Source of the DNA: Nocardia sp. NBC_01503
GTDB lineage: Bacteria > Actinomycetota > Actinomycetes > Mycobacteriales > Mycobacteriaceae
Reading direction: 5' to 3'
DNA length: 64,000 bases
Assembly: GCF_036327755.1 (NCBI RefSeq)
Contig: NZ_CP109596.1
Location: forward strand, 3,472,001-3,536,000
Shown: piece by piece, positions 8,241-17,101 of the stretch
Position numbering within the stretch: the first letter of the stretch is position 1
Layout: each line of letters opens with the position of its first letter
Notes under the pieces: generated by a model
What the model saw: the letters and a program-made list of their open reading frames with translations, nothing else
The model's database searches: none
Told to the model about the DNA's origin: nothing
Translations under genes and position numbers: made by a program

Positions 8241-10721
8241 ATGAAGACGACGGTGGCGAGGGACGAGCAGCAGGCCGAGCAGAAACTGCTCGAGGGGTTG
8301 AATCCGCAACAGCGCGCGGCGGTGGTGCACACCGGAACTCCGCTGCTGATCGTGGCGGGTGCCGGATCGGGAAAGACCGCCGTACTCACCCGGCGTATCG
8401 CCTATCTCCTGGACGCCCGCGGGGTCCGCCCCGGCGAGGTGCTGGCCATCACCTTCACCAATAAGGCCGCGGCCGAGATGCGCGAACGCGTCGCCGGTCT
8501 GGTCGGACCGCGCGCGGCCGGAATGTGGGTCTCCACCTTCCACTCCAGTTGTGTTCGCATACTTCGCACACAGGCCAATCTGGTCGCCGGGCTCAACTCC
8601 AACTTCTCCATCTACGACGCCGACGACTCCCGCCGCCTGCTCGCCATGGTGAGCCGCGACTTCGATATCGACGCCAAGAAGTACACCCCGCGCCTGCTCG
8701 CCACCGCCATCTCCAATCTCAAGAACGAACTCGTCGATCCGGCCCAGGCCGCCGCCGACGCCGAGACCGAGGAGGCCGAACTGCCGCGCCTGGTCGCCCG
8801 CGTCTACGACGAGTACCAGCGGCGGCTGCGCGCGGCCAACGCCATGGACTTCGACGACCTCATCGGCGAGACGGTGGCCCTGCTGCAACGGCATCCACAG
8901 GTGGCCGAGTACTACCGGCGGCGCTTCCGGCACGTGCTGGTCGACGAGTACCAGGACACCAACCACGCGCAGTACGTGCTCGTGCGCGAACTGGTCGGGC
9001 ATCACCGGCACGTCTGGGGTGCGGACGGCGCGCTCGAGGAAGAGAACAAAGCCGCCGACCGGGTGCCGCCGAGCGAGTTGTGCGTGGTGGGTGACGCGGA
9101 CCAGTCCATCTACGCCTTCCGCGGCGCGACCATCCGCAATATCGAGGAGTTCGAGCGCGACTTCCCGGATGCGGAAACCATTCTGCTGGAACAGAATTAC
9201 CGCTCCACCCAGCATATTCTGGCCGCCGCCAACGCCGTCATCTCGCGTAATGAGAACCGGCGTGAGAAGAAGCTGTGGACCGACTCCGGCGACGGTGAGC
9301 TGATCGTCGGCTATGTCGCCGACAACGAGCATGACGAAGCCTCGTTCGTGGCGCGTGAGATCGACAAGCTGGTCGACCAGGGCGATGCCAACTACAACGA
9401 TGTCGCGGTCTTCTACCGCACCAACAACAACTCCCGTGCGCTCGAAGAGATCTTCATTCGAATGGGGTTGCCGTACAAGGTCGTCGGCGGGGTGCGCTTC
9501 TACGAGCGCAAGGAGGTCCGCGATATCGTCGCGTACCTGCGCGTGCTGGAGAATCCGGATGACGCGGTGAGCCTGCGCCGCATTCTCAACACCCCGCGCC
9601 GGGGGATCGGCGACCGCGCCGAGGCGTGCGTGGCCGTGCATGCCGAACAGCGCGATATCGGTTTCGCACAGGCGCTTCGGGATGCCGCCGACGGTAAGGT
9701 CGCACTGCTCAATACCCGTGCGGTGAAGGCCATCGCCGGATTCGTCGAACTGCTCGACGAGATCCGCGCCGCCGGTGTGCAGCCGGATCAGGACTTCCCG
9801 GATGTCGGCAATGTGGTCGAGGCCGTGCTGGACCGCACCGGCTACCGCCGCGAACTCGAGGCCAGCGACGATCCGCAGGACGGCGCGCGCCTGGACAATC
9901 TCAACGAATTGGTCAGCGTCGCACGCGAATTCAGCTCCGAAGCGCGCAACAATGTGGAAGCCGCACGGGCGGAGGGCATTGTGCCCGAACAGGCCGAGGG
10001 CGAACCCGAACCCGGTTCCCTCGCAGCCTTTTTGGAGCGCGTCTCGCTGGTCGCGGACAGCGATCAGATTCCGGACGAGGGCACCGGCGTCGTCACCATG
10101 ATGACCCTGCACACCGCCAAGGGCCTGGAGTTCCCCGTCGTCTTCGTCACCGGCTGGGAGGACGGCCAGTTCCCGCATATGCGCGCCCTGGGCGATCCCA
10201 CCGAACTGGCCGAGGAGCGCCGCCTGGCCTACGTCGGCATCACCCGCGCCCGCCAGCGCCTCTACCTGACCCGCGCCGTGGTCCGCTCCGGCTGGGGGCA
10301 GCCCGTCTCCAACCCCGAATCCCGCTTCCTACAGGAGATTCCGGGCCACCTGATGGACTGGCGCCGCCTCGAGCCCACCGTCTCCCAAACCGGTCGCAGC
10401 ATGGGCCGCCGCCGCGGTGACGACGAGGGCTTCGAACGCGACTGGACCCGAGGCGACGGCTGGTCCCCGGAAACCCGCCCCGGTGTCCGCGGCGGCGACC
10501 GCCGCCCCGCCCCCTCCTCCGGCGGCAGCGGTGCGGGCAAACGCAACAACACCGGCCTCGTCCTGGCCGTGGGTGACCGCGTGAGCGACGACAAATACGG
10601 CCTCGGCCGAGTGGTGGCCGCCGAAGGCTTCGGCACCTTGGCCACCGTCACCATCGACTTCGGCACCGCTGGCAAAATCCGCCTCATCCCCTCCTACAGC
10701 CGGACCTTGGTAAAGCTCTAG
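8241..10721 (+). CDS. pcrA: ATP-dependent DNA helicase UvrD1/PcrA
   Basis: Superfamily 1A 3'-5' DNA helicase of 826 aa, acting in nucleotide excision repair and replication-fork processing. All helicase motifs are visible: Q motif (GLNPQQRAAV), I (AGAGSGKTAVLTRRIAYL), Ia (TFTNKAA), II (VDEYQDTN), III (VGDADQSIYAFRGA), IV (QNYRSTQ), V (TLHTAKGLEFPVVF) and VI (EERRLAYVGITRA). The C-terminal 50 residues (VGDRVSDDKYGLGRVV onward) form the Tudor-like domain used by PcrA/UvrD1 to contact RNA polymerase. Compared with M. tuberculosis UvrD1 there is an extra charged segment of about 20 residues between motifs II and III (around residues 255-275). The neighbourhood matches Rv0949. Confidence 0.96.
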   Translation: MKTTVARDEQQAEQKLLEGLNPQQRAAVVHTGTPLLIVAGAGSGKTAVLTRRIAYLLDARGVRPGEVLAITFTNKAAAEMRERVAGLVGPRAAGMWVSTFHSSCVRILRTQANLVAGLNSNFSIYDADDSRRLLAMVSRDFDIDAKKYTPRLLATAISNLKNELVDPAQAAADAETEEAELPRLVARVYDEYQRRLRAANAMDFDDLIGETVALLQRHPQVAEYYRRRFRHVLVDEYQDTNHAQYVLVRELVGHHRHVWGADGALEEENKAADRVPPSELCVVGDADQSIYAFRGATIRNIEEFERDFPDAETILLEQNYRSTQHILAAANAVISRNENRREKKLWTDSGDGELIVGYVADNEHDEASFVAREIDKLVDQGDANYNDVAVFYRTNNNSRALEEIFIRMGLPYKVVGGVRFYERKEVRDIVAYLRVLENPDDAVSLRRILNTPRRGIGDRAEACVAVHAEQRDIGFAQALRDAADGKVALLNTRAVKAIAGFVELLDEIRAAGVQPDQDFPDVGNVVEAVLDRTGYRRELEASDDPQDGARLDNLNELVSVAREFSSEARNNVEAARAEGIVPEQAEGEPEPGSLAAFLERVSLVADSDQIPDEGTGVVTMMTLHTAKGLEFPVVFVTGWEDGQFPHMRALGDPTELAEERRLAYVGITRARQRLYLTRAVVRSGWGQPVSNPESRFLQEIPGHLMDWRRLEPTVSQTGRSMGRRRGDDEGFERDWTRGDGWSPETRPGVRGGDRRPAPSSGGSGAGKRNNTGLVLAVGDRVSDDKYGLGRVVAAEGFGTLATVTIDFGTAGKIRLIPSYSRTLVKL

Positions 10722-10880
10722 CTGCCCGCCGCGCACGGCGAGTTCATGTGCGGCGCACGGACTTCTGCGGGTGGTGTGATCCGTCAGGTGTCGGCGGACA
10801 GTCCGCCGCTCCGGCACGTGCACGCCCCGCCATCTTCTTCACCGTGGCATCGCTTGCGGTCCCGGCGGGCAGAGGCCCCA

Positions 10881-10915
10881 GTCATCCCGGCATCTTTCGG
10901 CCGGGATCCACACCG
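10881..10915. repeat. Interspersed repeat, family B, copy 1
   Basis: GTCATCCCGG at 10881 and GGCCGGGATCCACACCG ending at 10915 flank a short variable loop; CCCGGC and GCCGGG can pair. The same unit occurs at 50653-50686 (with an inverted mate) and at 60206-60241. All three lie between convergent genes, here pcrA and the M23 peptidase gene. Confidence 0.75.
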
Positions 10916-10959
10916 AGCCCGACTCAGGCCGAGAACTCGACAACCTCTCGAAACGCGAA

Positions 10960-10987
10960 CTGCCCACCCGGTTTCCCGGGTGGGCAG
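10960..10987. terminator. Hairpin between convergent pcrA and M23 peptidase genes
   Basis: CTGCCCACCCGG (10960-10971) pairs perfectly with CCGGGTGGGCAG (10976-10987) across a 4-nt loop, 17 nt from the M23 peptidase stop. It could end transcription from either side. Confidence 0.7.
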
Positions 10988-11004
10988 CTGTAAATGCTTG
11001 GAAC

Positions 11005-12324
11005 TCAGTCGCGCTGGATGCCGAGGGAGATGCCGCGGGAGGCGAGCCAGGGCAGGGGGTCGATCTTGTCGACGCCGTTGAGCCAGACTTCGAAGTGGCA
11101 GTGCGGGCCGGTGGAGAAGCCGCGGTTGCCGACGGTGGCGATCTGGTCGCCCGCCAGCACACGCTGGCCCGCGGACACCGTCGCGGTGTCGATGTGGCCG
11201 TAGATGGTCACGGTGCCGTCATCGTGCAGCAGACGGACCCACATACCGAAACCCGAAGCGGGGCCTGCCTCCAGGACCGTTGCGTCGGCTACGGCGTAGA
11301 TGGGGGTGCCGATGGGGGCCGCCACGTCCACGCCGAGGTGCTGGACGCCCCAGCGGATACCGAAACCGGAGGTGAAGTTTCCGGCGGCGAATTTGGTGAA
11401 GAGCGGGCGCAGTTTGGCGGCCTCGGCGGCGGCCAGATCGGCCGCGTACTTCTGGCCCTTCTGCAAGATGTCGTTGAACTGGGTGAGATCAACGGGCGCA
11501 CCCGAATTCAGCACCTGCGGTGAGCCGGACGTATCGCCGATGGTCTCGTTCGCGGAGACCTCGCGCACCTGTGCGGCGGCCTGGTACTCGACATTGTCGG
11601 CCTGTGCGCCGGTGGTCTCCATACCGGTCTGTCCGGCGGCGACCACCGCGCCCGCGGCCACGGCCACCACGGCGGCGCGACCCTTGAGCGAGCTCGGCGG
11701 AGTCGGAACGCGGTGCGTACCACCGGCGCGGCGGCGACCACCGGAAATCTTCGGGCGATCCTCGGCCGAATCCGCTTCGCTCGCACGCTGATCGACGCGC
11801 GCGCCGTCACCGGAGAAGTCGAGGCGGTCACCGGAGGCGGTGCGGAAGCTGTAGACGGGTCGATAGTCACCCGAGGGCGACGGATCGGCGGGGGAGTCCC
11901 AATTGGCGCGGGACTGCCCGGCCCAATCGCTCGGATTGGGGGCGGCCCAGCCACCGGTGTTGGGTCCGGACTGGTCGGCGGGGGTGTTCCACGCGGCCTG
12001 TTCATCCCAGCCACCGGCGTTGCCCCACCGCGGCTGTGACTCCCAGTTGGACTGGGCGGCCTCCCAATTGGGTTCCGGCTGCCAGTTCTGCGCGGAGTCC
12101 TGCCAACCGGCGGCGGAGTCCTGCCAGTTCTCGGCGGGAGCTTCCCAGTTCTGCGCGGGGGCGGCCGGGGCATCCCAGTTCTGTGAACCGGACCAATCTC
12201 CGTGTGCGACCTGGCTGCGTGCCGGGGCCTCGAAGTGGGTTGCGCCGCCGAAGTTCTCGGCCTCTTCGCGATAGCGATGGCCGTGTTTGGCGCGACTGCG
12301 TGCTGGGAACGGACCCTCGCTCAT
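11005..12324 (-). CDS. M23 (LytM) peptidase, membrane-anchored
   Basis: Probable cell-wall peptidase, about 439 aa. Residues 30-140 are a low-complexity stretch rich in evenly spaced Trp (NWEAPAENWQDSAAGWQDS and similar). A transmembrane or signal-anchor segment follows (AAVVAVAAGAVVAAG), then a short linker, then a LytM domain with all zinc ligands: the H and D of HLGVDVAAPIGTPI and the HxH of GPHCHFEVWLNG. This is the Rv0950c position in M. tuberculosis. The open frame runs upstream to 12504, but a good promoter (12455-12483) lies inside that extension, so I start at the ATG at 12324. That ATG overlaps the stop of a 28-codon leader frame with a strong ribosome site. Confidence 0.85.
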   Translation of the reverse strand: MSEGPFPARSRAKHGHRYREEAENFGGATHFEAPARSQVAHGDWSGSQNWDAPAAPAQNWEAPAENWQDSAAGWQDSAQNWQPEPNWEAAQSNWESQPRWGNAGGWDEQAAWNTPADQSGPNTGGWAAPNPSDWAGQSRANWDSPADPSPSGDYRPVYSFRTASGDRLDFSGDGARVDQRASEADSAEDRPKISGGRRRAGGTHRVPTPPSSLKGRAAVVAVAAGAVVAAGQTGMETTGAQADNVEYQAAAQVREVSANETIGDTSGSPQVLNSGAPVDLTQFNDILQKGQKYAADLAAAEAAKLRPLFTKFAAGNFTSGFGIRWGVQHLGVDVAAPIGTPIYAVADATVLEAGPASGFGMWVRLLHDDGTVTIYGHIDTATVSAGQRVLAGDQIATVGNRGFSTGPHCHFEVWLNGVDKIDPLPWLASRGISLGIQRD

Positions 12325-12407
12325 CGGAGCTGGTCCAGGTATTGCCGCGGAGCTGACGGAGTGCCTGCGGAGCGGAGCTCTACCTGCGGAGCGCTGTGCT
12401 GCGTCAA
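12321..12407 (-). CDS. Putative 28-aa leader ORF of the M23 peptidase gene
   Basis: A TTG at 12407 is preceded, 9 nt away, by a perfect AGGAGG (12417-12422), the best ribosome site near this gene. The frame (TQHSAPQVELRSAG onward) ends in TGA at 12321-12323, overlapping the peptidase ATG as ATGA. The arrangement would allow translational coupling. The peptide itself is unremarkable, so the evidence is positional only. Confidence 0.35.
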   Translation of the reverse strand: MTQHSAPQVELRSAGTPSAPRQYLDQLR

Positions 12408-12454
12408 GCCTGCCGTCCTCCTGTCGTGACCGGGTTGTGACATCGACCGCATCG

Positions 12455-12483
12455 ACGGTAACGAAACGATTGCGGCTCAGCAA
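12455..12483 (-). promoter_or_regulatory. Predicted promoter of the M23 peptidase gene
   Basis: On the minus strand TTGCTG (12478-12483) and TACCGT (12455-12460) are separated by exactly 17 bp. Transcription would begin near 12448, giving a leader of about 120 nt before the ATG at 12324. Confidence 0.55.
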
Positions 12484-12646
12484 GCGATGGAAGGGGTTCG
12501 ACACGCTCGTGTGACATTCATCACGTCGCGAGCCGACATTTCCTCACTGTGCTGTGGGTAACCAGGTGAGCTCTGTCAACGACGCCACGTAGTAGCCCGT
12601 ATCACGCTGCGGGATTCGAGTGTTCTACCTGGCGGACCGTCAACAA

Positions 12647-12669
12647 GCTACCCGTGAGTAGCATTGACA
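12647..12669. promoter_or_regulatory. Inverted repeat and TTGACA upstream of sucC
   Basis: GCTACCCGTGAGTAGC (12647-12662) has 5-bp arms GCTAC/GTAGC around a 6-nt centre and is followed at once by a consensus TTGACA (12664-12669). I see no good -10 at 16-18 bp. It could be an operator next to a sucCD promoter, but the call is tentative. The rest of the gap 12500-12868 shows nothing I can name. Confidence 0.35.
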
Positions 12670-12868
12670 AGGCGTTTTGTGAGCACAGAGACAGTACCGT
12701 GACCTGCGCCACTTAGGCTGTATGCGGCTGATTTCGGCTCCATGTGACTGGTTAGAGTCCGACCCGACCCGCTGACCCTTTCGAGCGACCTGCAAGCAGT
12801 CGCTACGGGTCGACAACGGGCCGCCAACCCAGACGTTGTCACAACAACGCAGACGAGACGGTGAGTAC

Positions 12869-14035
12869 ATGGATCTCTTCGAATATCAGGCGAAGGAACT
12901 CTTCGTGAAGCACGGAGTGCCTTCGTCGGAGGGTCGTGTCACCGACACGGCCGAGGACGCGCGTGCGATTGCCGAAGAAATCGGCAAGCCGGTCATGATC
13001 AAGTCGCAGGTCAAGGTCGGTGGCCGCGGCAAGGCCGGTGGCGTGAAGTACGCCGCCACCCCGGACGACGCCTTCACCCACGCCCAGAACATCCTGGGCC
13101 TGGACATCAAGGGCCACATCACCAAGAAGATCCTGGTCGCCGAGGCGAAGGACATCGCCGAGGAGTACTACATCTCCTTCCTGCTGGACCGTTCCAACCG
13201 CACCTACCTGGCCATGTGCTCGGTCGAGGGCGGCATGGAGATCGAGGAAGTCGCGGTCAAGTCCCCCGAGCGTCTGGCCAAGGTGCCCGTCGACGCCGTC
13301 AAGGGTGTCGACCTGGCCTTCGCCCGTTCCATCGCCGAGCAGGGCCACCTGCCCGCCGAGGTGCTCGACGCCGCGGCCGTGACCATCCAGAAGCTGTGGG
13401 AGGTGTTCGTCAAGGAGGACGCCACCCTGGTCGAGGTCAACCCGCTGGTTCGCACCCCCAATGACGAAATCCTCGCCCTCGACGGCAAGGTCACCCTGGA
13501 CGCGAACGCCGAGTTCCGCCACCCCGACCACGCGGAGTTCGCGGATATCGACGCCACCGATCCGCTGGAGCTCAAGGCCAAGGAGAACGACCTCAACTAC
13601 GTCAAGCTCGACGGTGAGGTCGGCATCATCGGCAACGGCGCCGGTCTGGTCATGTCCACCCTGGACGTGGTCGCCTACGCCGGTGAGAACCACAGCGGCG
13701 TCAAGCCCGCCAACTTCCTCGACATCGGTGGCGGCGCCTCGGCCGCCGTCATGGCCGCCGGCCTGGATGTCATCCTGGGCGATGCCCAGGTCAAGAGTGT
13801 GTTCGTGAACGTCTTCGGCGGCATCACCGCCTGTGACGCGGTCGCGAACGGCATTGTCGGCGCGCTGGAGACCCTGGGCGCCGAGGCCAACAAGCCGCTG
13901 GTCGTGCGCCTCGACGGCAATAAGGTCGAGGAGGGTCGCAAGATCCTCGCCGACTTCAACCACCCGCTGGTGACTCTCGCTCAGACCATGGACGAAGGCG
14001 CCGACAAGGCCGCCGAACTGGCCGCCGCCAAGTAA
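12869..14035 (+). CDS. sucC: Succinyl-CoA synthetase beta subunit (ADP-forming)
   Basis: Beta subunit of the TCA-cycle enzyme that converts succinyl-CoA to succinate with ATP formation, 388 aa. It starts [18 protein letters not shown], the standard N-terminus, which fixes the start at 12869 (ribosome site GGTGAG) rather than at the upstream in-frame codon at 12836. An ATP-grasp domain follows ([17 protein letters not shown], with [21 protein letters not shown] binding Mg-ATP), and then the C-terminal flavodoxin-like domain [10 protein letters not shown] and [19 protein letters not shown]. It is followed 15 nt later by sucD, an obligate partner. Confidence 0.97.
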   Translation: MDLFEYQAKELFVKHGVPSSEGRVTDTAEDARAIAEEIGKPVMIKSQVKVGGRGKAGGVKYAATPDDAFTHAQNILGLDIKGHITKKILVAEAKDIAEEYYISFLLDRSNRTYLAMCSVEGGMEIEEVAVKSPERLAKVPVDAVKGVDLAFARSIAEQGHLPAEVLDAAAVTIQKLWEVFVKEDATLVEVNPLVRTPNDEILALDGKVTLDANAEFRHPDHAEFADIDATDPLELKAKENDLNYVKLDGEVGIIGNGAGLVMSTLDVVAYAGENHSGVKPANFLDIGGGASAAVMAAGLDVILGDAQVKSVFVNVFGGITACDAVANGIVGALETLGAEANKPLVVRLDGNKVEEGRKILADFNHPLVTLAQTMDEGADKAAELAAAK

Positions 14036-14050
14036 GGGACACGAACCAAT

Positions 14051-14965
14051 ATGTCTATCTTCCTGAACAAGGACAACAAGGTCATCGTCCAGGGCATCAC
14101 CGGCGGTGAGGGCACCAAGCACACCGCGCTGATGCTGAAGGCGGGCACCAACGTGGTCGGCGGTGTCAACGCGCGCAAGGCGGGCACCACCGTCAAGCAT
14201 GTCGACAAGGACGGCAACGAGGTCGAGCTGCCGGTCTTCGCCTCCGTCGCCGAGGCCATGGAGAAGACCGGGGCCGACACCTCGATCGCCTTCGTGCCGC
14301 CCGCCTTCTCCAAGGACGCCATCATCGAGGCCATCGACGCGGAGATCCCGCTGCTCGTGGTCATCACCGAGGGCATCCCGGTGCAGGACACCGCGTACGC
14401 GTGGGCCTACAACGTCGAGAAGGGCAACAAGACCCGGATCATCGGCCCGAACTGCCCCGGCATCATCACCCCGGGCGAGTCGCTGGTCGGCATCACCCCG
14501 GCCACCATCGCGGGCAAGGGTCCGATCGGCCTGGTCTCCAAGTCGGGCACCCTGACCTACCAGATGATGTTCGAGCTGCGGGACTTCGGTTTCTCCACCG
14601 CCATCGGCATCGGCGGCGACCCGATCATCGGCACCACCCACATCGACGCCATCGAGGCGTTCGAGAAGGACCCCGAGACCAAGCTCATCGTCATGATCGG
14701 CGAGATCGGCGGCGACGCCGAGGAGCGGGCCGCGGCCTACATCAAGGCCAACGTCACCAAGCCGGTCGTCGGCTACGTCGCGGGCTTCACCGCCCCCGAG
14801 GGCAAGACCATGGGCCACGCCGGCGCCATCGTCTCCGACGGTGCGGGCACCGCCCAGGGCAAGAAGGAGGCCCTCGAGGCCGCGGGCGTGAAGGTCGGCA
14901 AGACCCCGTCCGAGACCGCCGCCCTGGCGCGCGAAATCCTCGAGAAGGCCAGCATCACCGCCTGA
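14051..14965 (+). CDS. sucD: Succinyl-CoA synthetase alpha subunit
   Basis: Alpha subunit, 304 aa, forming the active heteromer with SucC. It shows the CoA-binding Rossmann domain ([21 protein letters not shown]), the [10 protein letters not shown] motif, the SKSGTLTYQ segment, [10 protein letters not shown], and the phospho-accepting active-site His in [20 protein letters not shown] near residue 255. The gap of 15 nt to sucC makes co-transcription near certain. A long perfect hairpin lies 154 nt downstream. Confidence 0.97.
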   Translation: MSIFLNKDNKVIVQGITGGEGTKHTALMLKAGTNVVGGVNARKAGTTVKHVDKDGNEVELPVFASVAEAMEKTGADTSIAFVPPAFSKDAIIEAIDAEIPLLVVITEGIPVQDTAYAWAYNVEKGNKTRIIGPNCPGIITPGESLVGITPATIAGKGPIGLVSKSGTLTYQMMFELRDFGFSTAIGIGGDPIIGTTHIDAIEAFEKDPETKLIVMIGEIGGDAEERAAAYIKANVTKPVVGYVAGFTAPEGKTMGHAGAIVSDGAGTAQGKKEALEAAGVKVGKTPSETAALAREILEKASITA

Positions 14966-15118
14966 GCTGTCCCGCCACTCCGCGCCTTCAGCGCCCGGCT
15001 GAGAGCCGTTGGCGTCGGGGACGCGTGGTGCGGTTCCGGTGCGACCCCGATTTCGGGGGTACCCGGGGAGTTACCCGGACCTCACGAAATCAGTTGTCGC
15101 CATTGATGTTCGAGCCTC

Positions 15119-15152
15119 GAAGGCCGCCTCCCGAATTCGGGAGGCGGCCTTC
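15119..15152. terminator. Perfect 17-bp palindrome between sucD and the Uma2 gene
   Basis: The arm GAAGGCCGCCTCCCGAA (15119-15135) is followed directly by its exact reverse complement (15136-15152). It sits between convergent genes and probably acts as a bidirectional terminator. No U-run is seen. Confidence 0.7.
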
Positions 15153-15183
15153 GCCGTTGCTGATGTTCGGGCTTACTGCGGCG

Positions 15184-15777
15184 CTATCCTTCGGTTTTTC
15201 GCTTCGTGGACAGTGCGTCGAGGTCGATGACGAGTGGGAACGGCTCGTCGACCCGTACGGTCCCGGTGACGCGCGGTTGGATCGTGTAGCGGCCGTTGTC
15301 ACCCAGGACGAAAATGGTGAGGCCGACAGCGGCATGCTCGACGTCGAGTAGATCGATCACCCAGTAGTGCGCGATCCCGTTCGCGGCGTACTCGCTCGAT
15401 TTCATCGAGTAGTCACGCAGCGCCGATTCACCAGACGACGCAATCTCGATTGCCAGCGCGATCTGGTCACTCCGGACGCGGGTCTGTTCGTCGACTTCGT
15501 CGGGGGCGATCACCAGATCGGGAACACGCCGCTGCGAATCGCCAACCGGTAGTTCGGCTTCGAGCTCAGGGAGCGCTTCCCACTCTGCGGGCAGCTGGGC
15601 ATTTATCTGGGCGGCCAAGCGGACTATGGCCCGACTGTGCGGCGGCGCGGGGCGAGCATTCACGAGCAAGAGTCCGTTCTCGATCTCGTAAATCAGGCTG
15701 TTGTCGACTGGCAGAGCGTCGAATTCTTCCACGCTGATCGGCTGGTTGTGCGAGATCGGTTGCATCTCCACGGTCAT
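15184..15777 (-). CDS. Uma2-family PD-(D/E)XK nuclease-like protein
   Basis: About 197 aa, Uma2/DUF820 family, a restriction-endonuclease-like fold common in cyanobacteria and actinobacteria whose biological role is unsettled. Visible core: SVEEFDALPVDNSLIYEIENGLLLV, then the active-site strand RVPDLVIAPDEV (Asp), then the E-x-x strand ALAIEIASSGES, and AANGIAHYWVIDLL. A Lys follows at SMKSSEYA. I start at the ATG at 15777 (MTVEMQPISHNQPISV); the frame is open to 15843, but that part is not like the family. It stands alone, without a toxin-antitoxin or restriction partner, between sucD and the Rv0954-like gene. Confidence 0.8.
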   Translation of the reverse strand: MTVEMQPISHNQPISVEEFDALPVDNSLIYEIENGLLLVNARPAPPHSRAIVRLAAQINAQLPAEWEALPELEAELPVGDSQRRVPDLVIAPDEVDEQTRVRSDQIALAIEIASSGESALRDYSMKSSEYAANGIAHYWVIDLLDVEHAAVGLTIFVLGDNGRYTIQPRVTGTVRVDEPFPLVIDLDALSTKRKTEG

Positions 15778-16021
15778 CGCCCGCCTCCGTACCGTTCGGT
15801 CCTCGTGCTGGTGAGGTTGTTCGCCCAGAGCAGCCTCAATCATCGCACTTTTCGTTACCCGTCAACTTTCGTTCGCGATCATGGCGGAGTGGCCGGGTTG
15901 TTTGTACCGGCGGCACCCGGGCATTGCGGTCCGGTGTCGGCGAGTGGCACGCCGTGACCCCGGCCGCGCGGTGCAGTAGCGTCGGTAAGAGTTCGTGAAC
16001 GACTCGATAGGAGACGACGAC

Positions 16022-16966
16022 ATGTCATACCCGACCGGGGGCTCGGGATACAACGGGCCCGCGCCGACGCCTTCCAACGCACCTGGCTACGGCTCGCAGC
16101 CCGCGGGTGGTCCCGCAGCAGGGTCGAGTACGGGTGGCGTGGCGGGCAAGGGCCTTCCCTTCCTCCTCACCGTGGGCGTCGCGGCGCTCGGTGTAATCAA
16201 CTTCCTGCTGGGTTTCGCGCCGTACAAGGGCGCGAAGGAACTCAGCCTCACCTACAGCCTGTTCGAGTCGGATCCGCTGCTCGTCGGCATCCTGCTCTTC
16301 GCCGGTCTGCTCGCCGGTCTGTCGCTGCTGCCCAAGCAGAACTGGACCGGGGTCGCGGCGGCCGCCTCGCTGGCGGGCTTCCTGTCGATCCTGTTCAACT
16401 CGTTCACCGGGGAGCTGTCCACCAAGTGGGGTGGCTGGCTGATCGTGTTCCTGTCCTTCGTACAGGCCGTGATCGCCGTGCTGGCGGTGCTGTTCGAGGC
16501 GGGCATCGTGAAGGCTCCGGCCCCGAAGCCCGCTGCGCCGCAAGGCTTCGGCCAGCAGCCGTTCGGGCAGAGCAGTGGTGGCTACCAGCAGCCGAGCTTC
16601 GGCCAGCAGGGCTTCGGCCAGCAGCAGCCGTCCTACGGTCAGCCCGGCCAGCAGCCGGGTCAGCAGGCCGGTTACGGCACCGGCGGCCAGTACCCGCAGC
16701 AGCCGTCCTACGGGCAGCAGCCCGCCGGGCAGAGCAGTGGCGGCTACCAGCAGCCGAGCTATGGTCAGCAGCCGCCGTCGTACGGTCAGCAGCCGGGTGG
16801 TTTCAGCCAGCAGCAGCCGTCCTACGGTCAGCCCGGAAGCGCCGACGCCACTCAGCATTTCGGCTCGCAGCCGCCGCGCCCGGCCCAGCCCTTCGGAGGC
16901 GAACAGGCCGCCGATCCGGCCGCCGACGCGACCCGCGCCTTCCGTCCGGGCCAGGACGATAAGTAG
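16022..16966 (+). CDS. Rv0954-like membrane protein (DUF5336) with Gln/Gly-rich tail
   Basis: About 314 aa. After a flexible N-terminus, four hydrophobic segments ([73 protein letters not shown]) form a compact membrane domain. The C-terminal 130 residues are a repetitive tail of [14 protein letters not shown] motifs, probably disordered and cytoplasmic. This corresponds to M. tuberculosis Rv0954, the 34-kDa antigen, which has been connected to the division complex (literature; not shown here). The start at 16022 follows AGGAG and gives [13 protein letters not shown]. The position upstream of perM is conserved with M. tuberculosis. Confidence 0.85.
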   Translation: MSYPTGGSGYNGPAPTPSNAPGYGSQPAGGPAAGSSTGGVAGKGLPFLLTVGVAALGVINFLLGFAPYKGAKELSLTYSLFESDPLLVGILLFAGLLAGLSLLPKQNWTGVAAAASLAGFLSILFNSFTGELSTKWGGWLIVFLSFVQAVIAVLAVLFEAGIVKAPAPKPAAPQGFGQQPFGQSSGGYQQPSFGQQGFGQQQPSYGQPGQQPGQQAGYGTGGQYPQQPSYGQQPAGQSSGGYQQPSYGQQPPSYGQQPGGFSQQQPSYGQPGSADATQHFGSQPPRPAQPFGGEQAADPAADATRAFRPGQDDK

Positions 16967-16984
16967 AACCAGCGCGAAATGAGC

Positions 16985-17013
16985 GGCCCCCAGCACATGC
17001 TGGGGGCCTTTTT
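16985..17013 (+). terminator. Intrinsic terminator of the Rv0954-like gene
   Basis: GGCCCCCAGC (16985-16994), loop ACAT, GCTGGGGGCC (16999-17008), then TTTTT. A 10-bp perfect stem with a U-run, the most canonical terminator in the window. Confidence 0.85.
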
Positions 17014-17101
17014 CGTGTTCGGCGGCTGGTCCGGTCATCCCTGATCGGAGTGCGGCGCGCCTGCCTGCGGGGGAGCGGTGCAGCTGCCAGGCTGGTTTTC
17101 C

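Noticed and set aside
8178..10178. 666-codon minus-strand frame opposite pcrA
   Set aside because: Shadow of pcrA codon bias; no family resemblance.
10746..11081. Short plus-strand frame after pcrA
   Set aside because: Overlaps the family B repeat and terminator hairpin, runs into the M23 gene, and has no domain or ribosome site.
12330..12500. c-di-AMP (ydaO-type) riboswitch before the M23 peptidase gene
   Set aside because: Such elements precede some actinobacterial cell-wall hydrolase genes, but I could not find the conserved core; a covariance-model search would settle it.
12839..14818. 659-codon minus-strand frame opposite sucC and sucD
   Set aside because: Antisense shadow; composition of Gly/Asp/Val repeats follows from sucCD codons.
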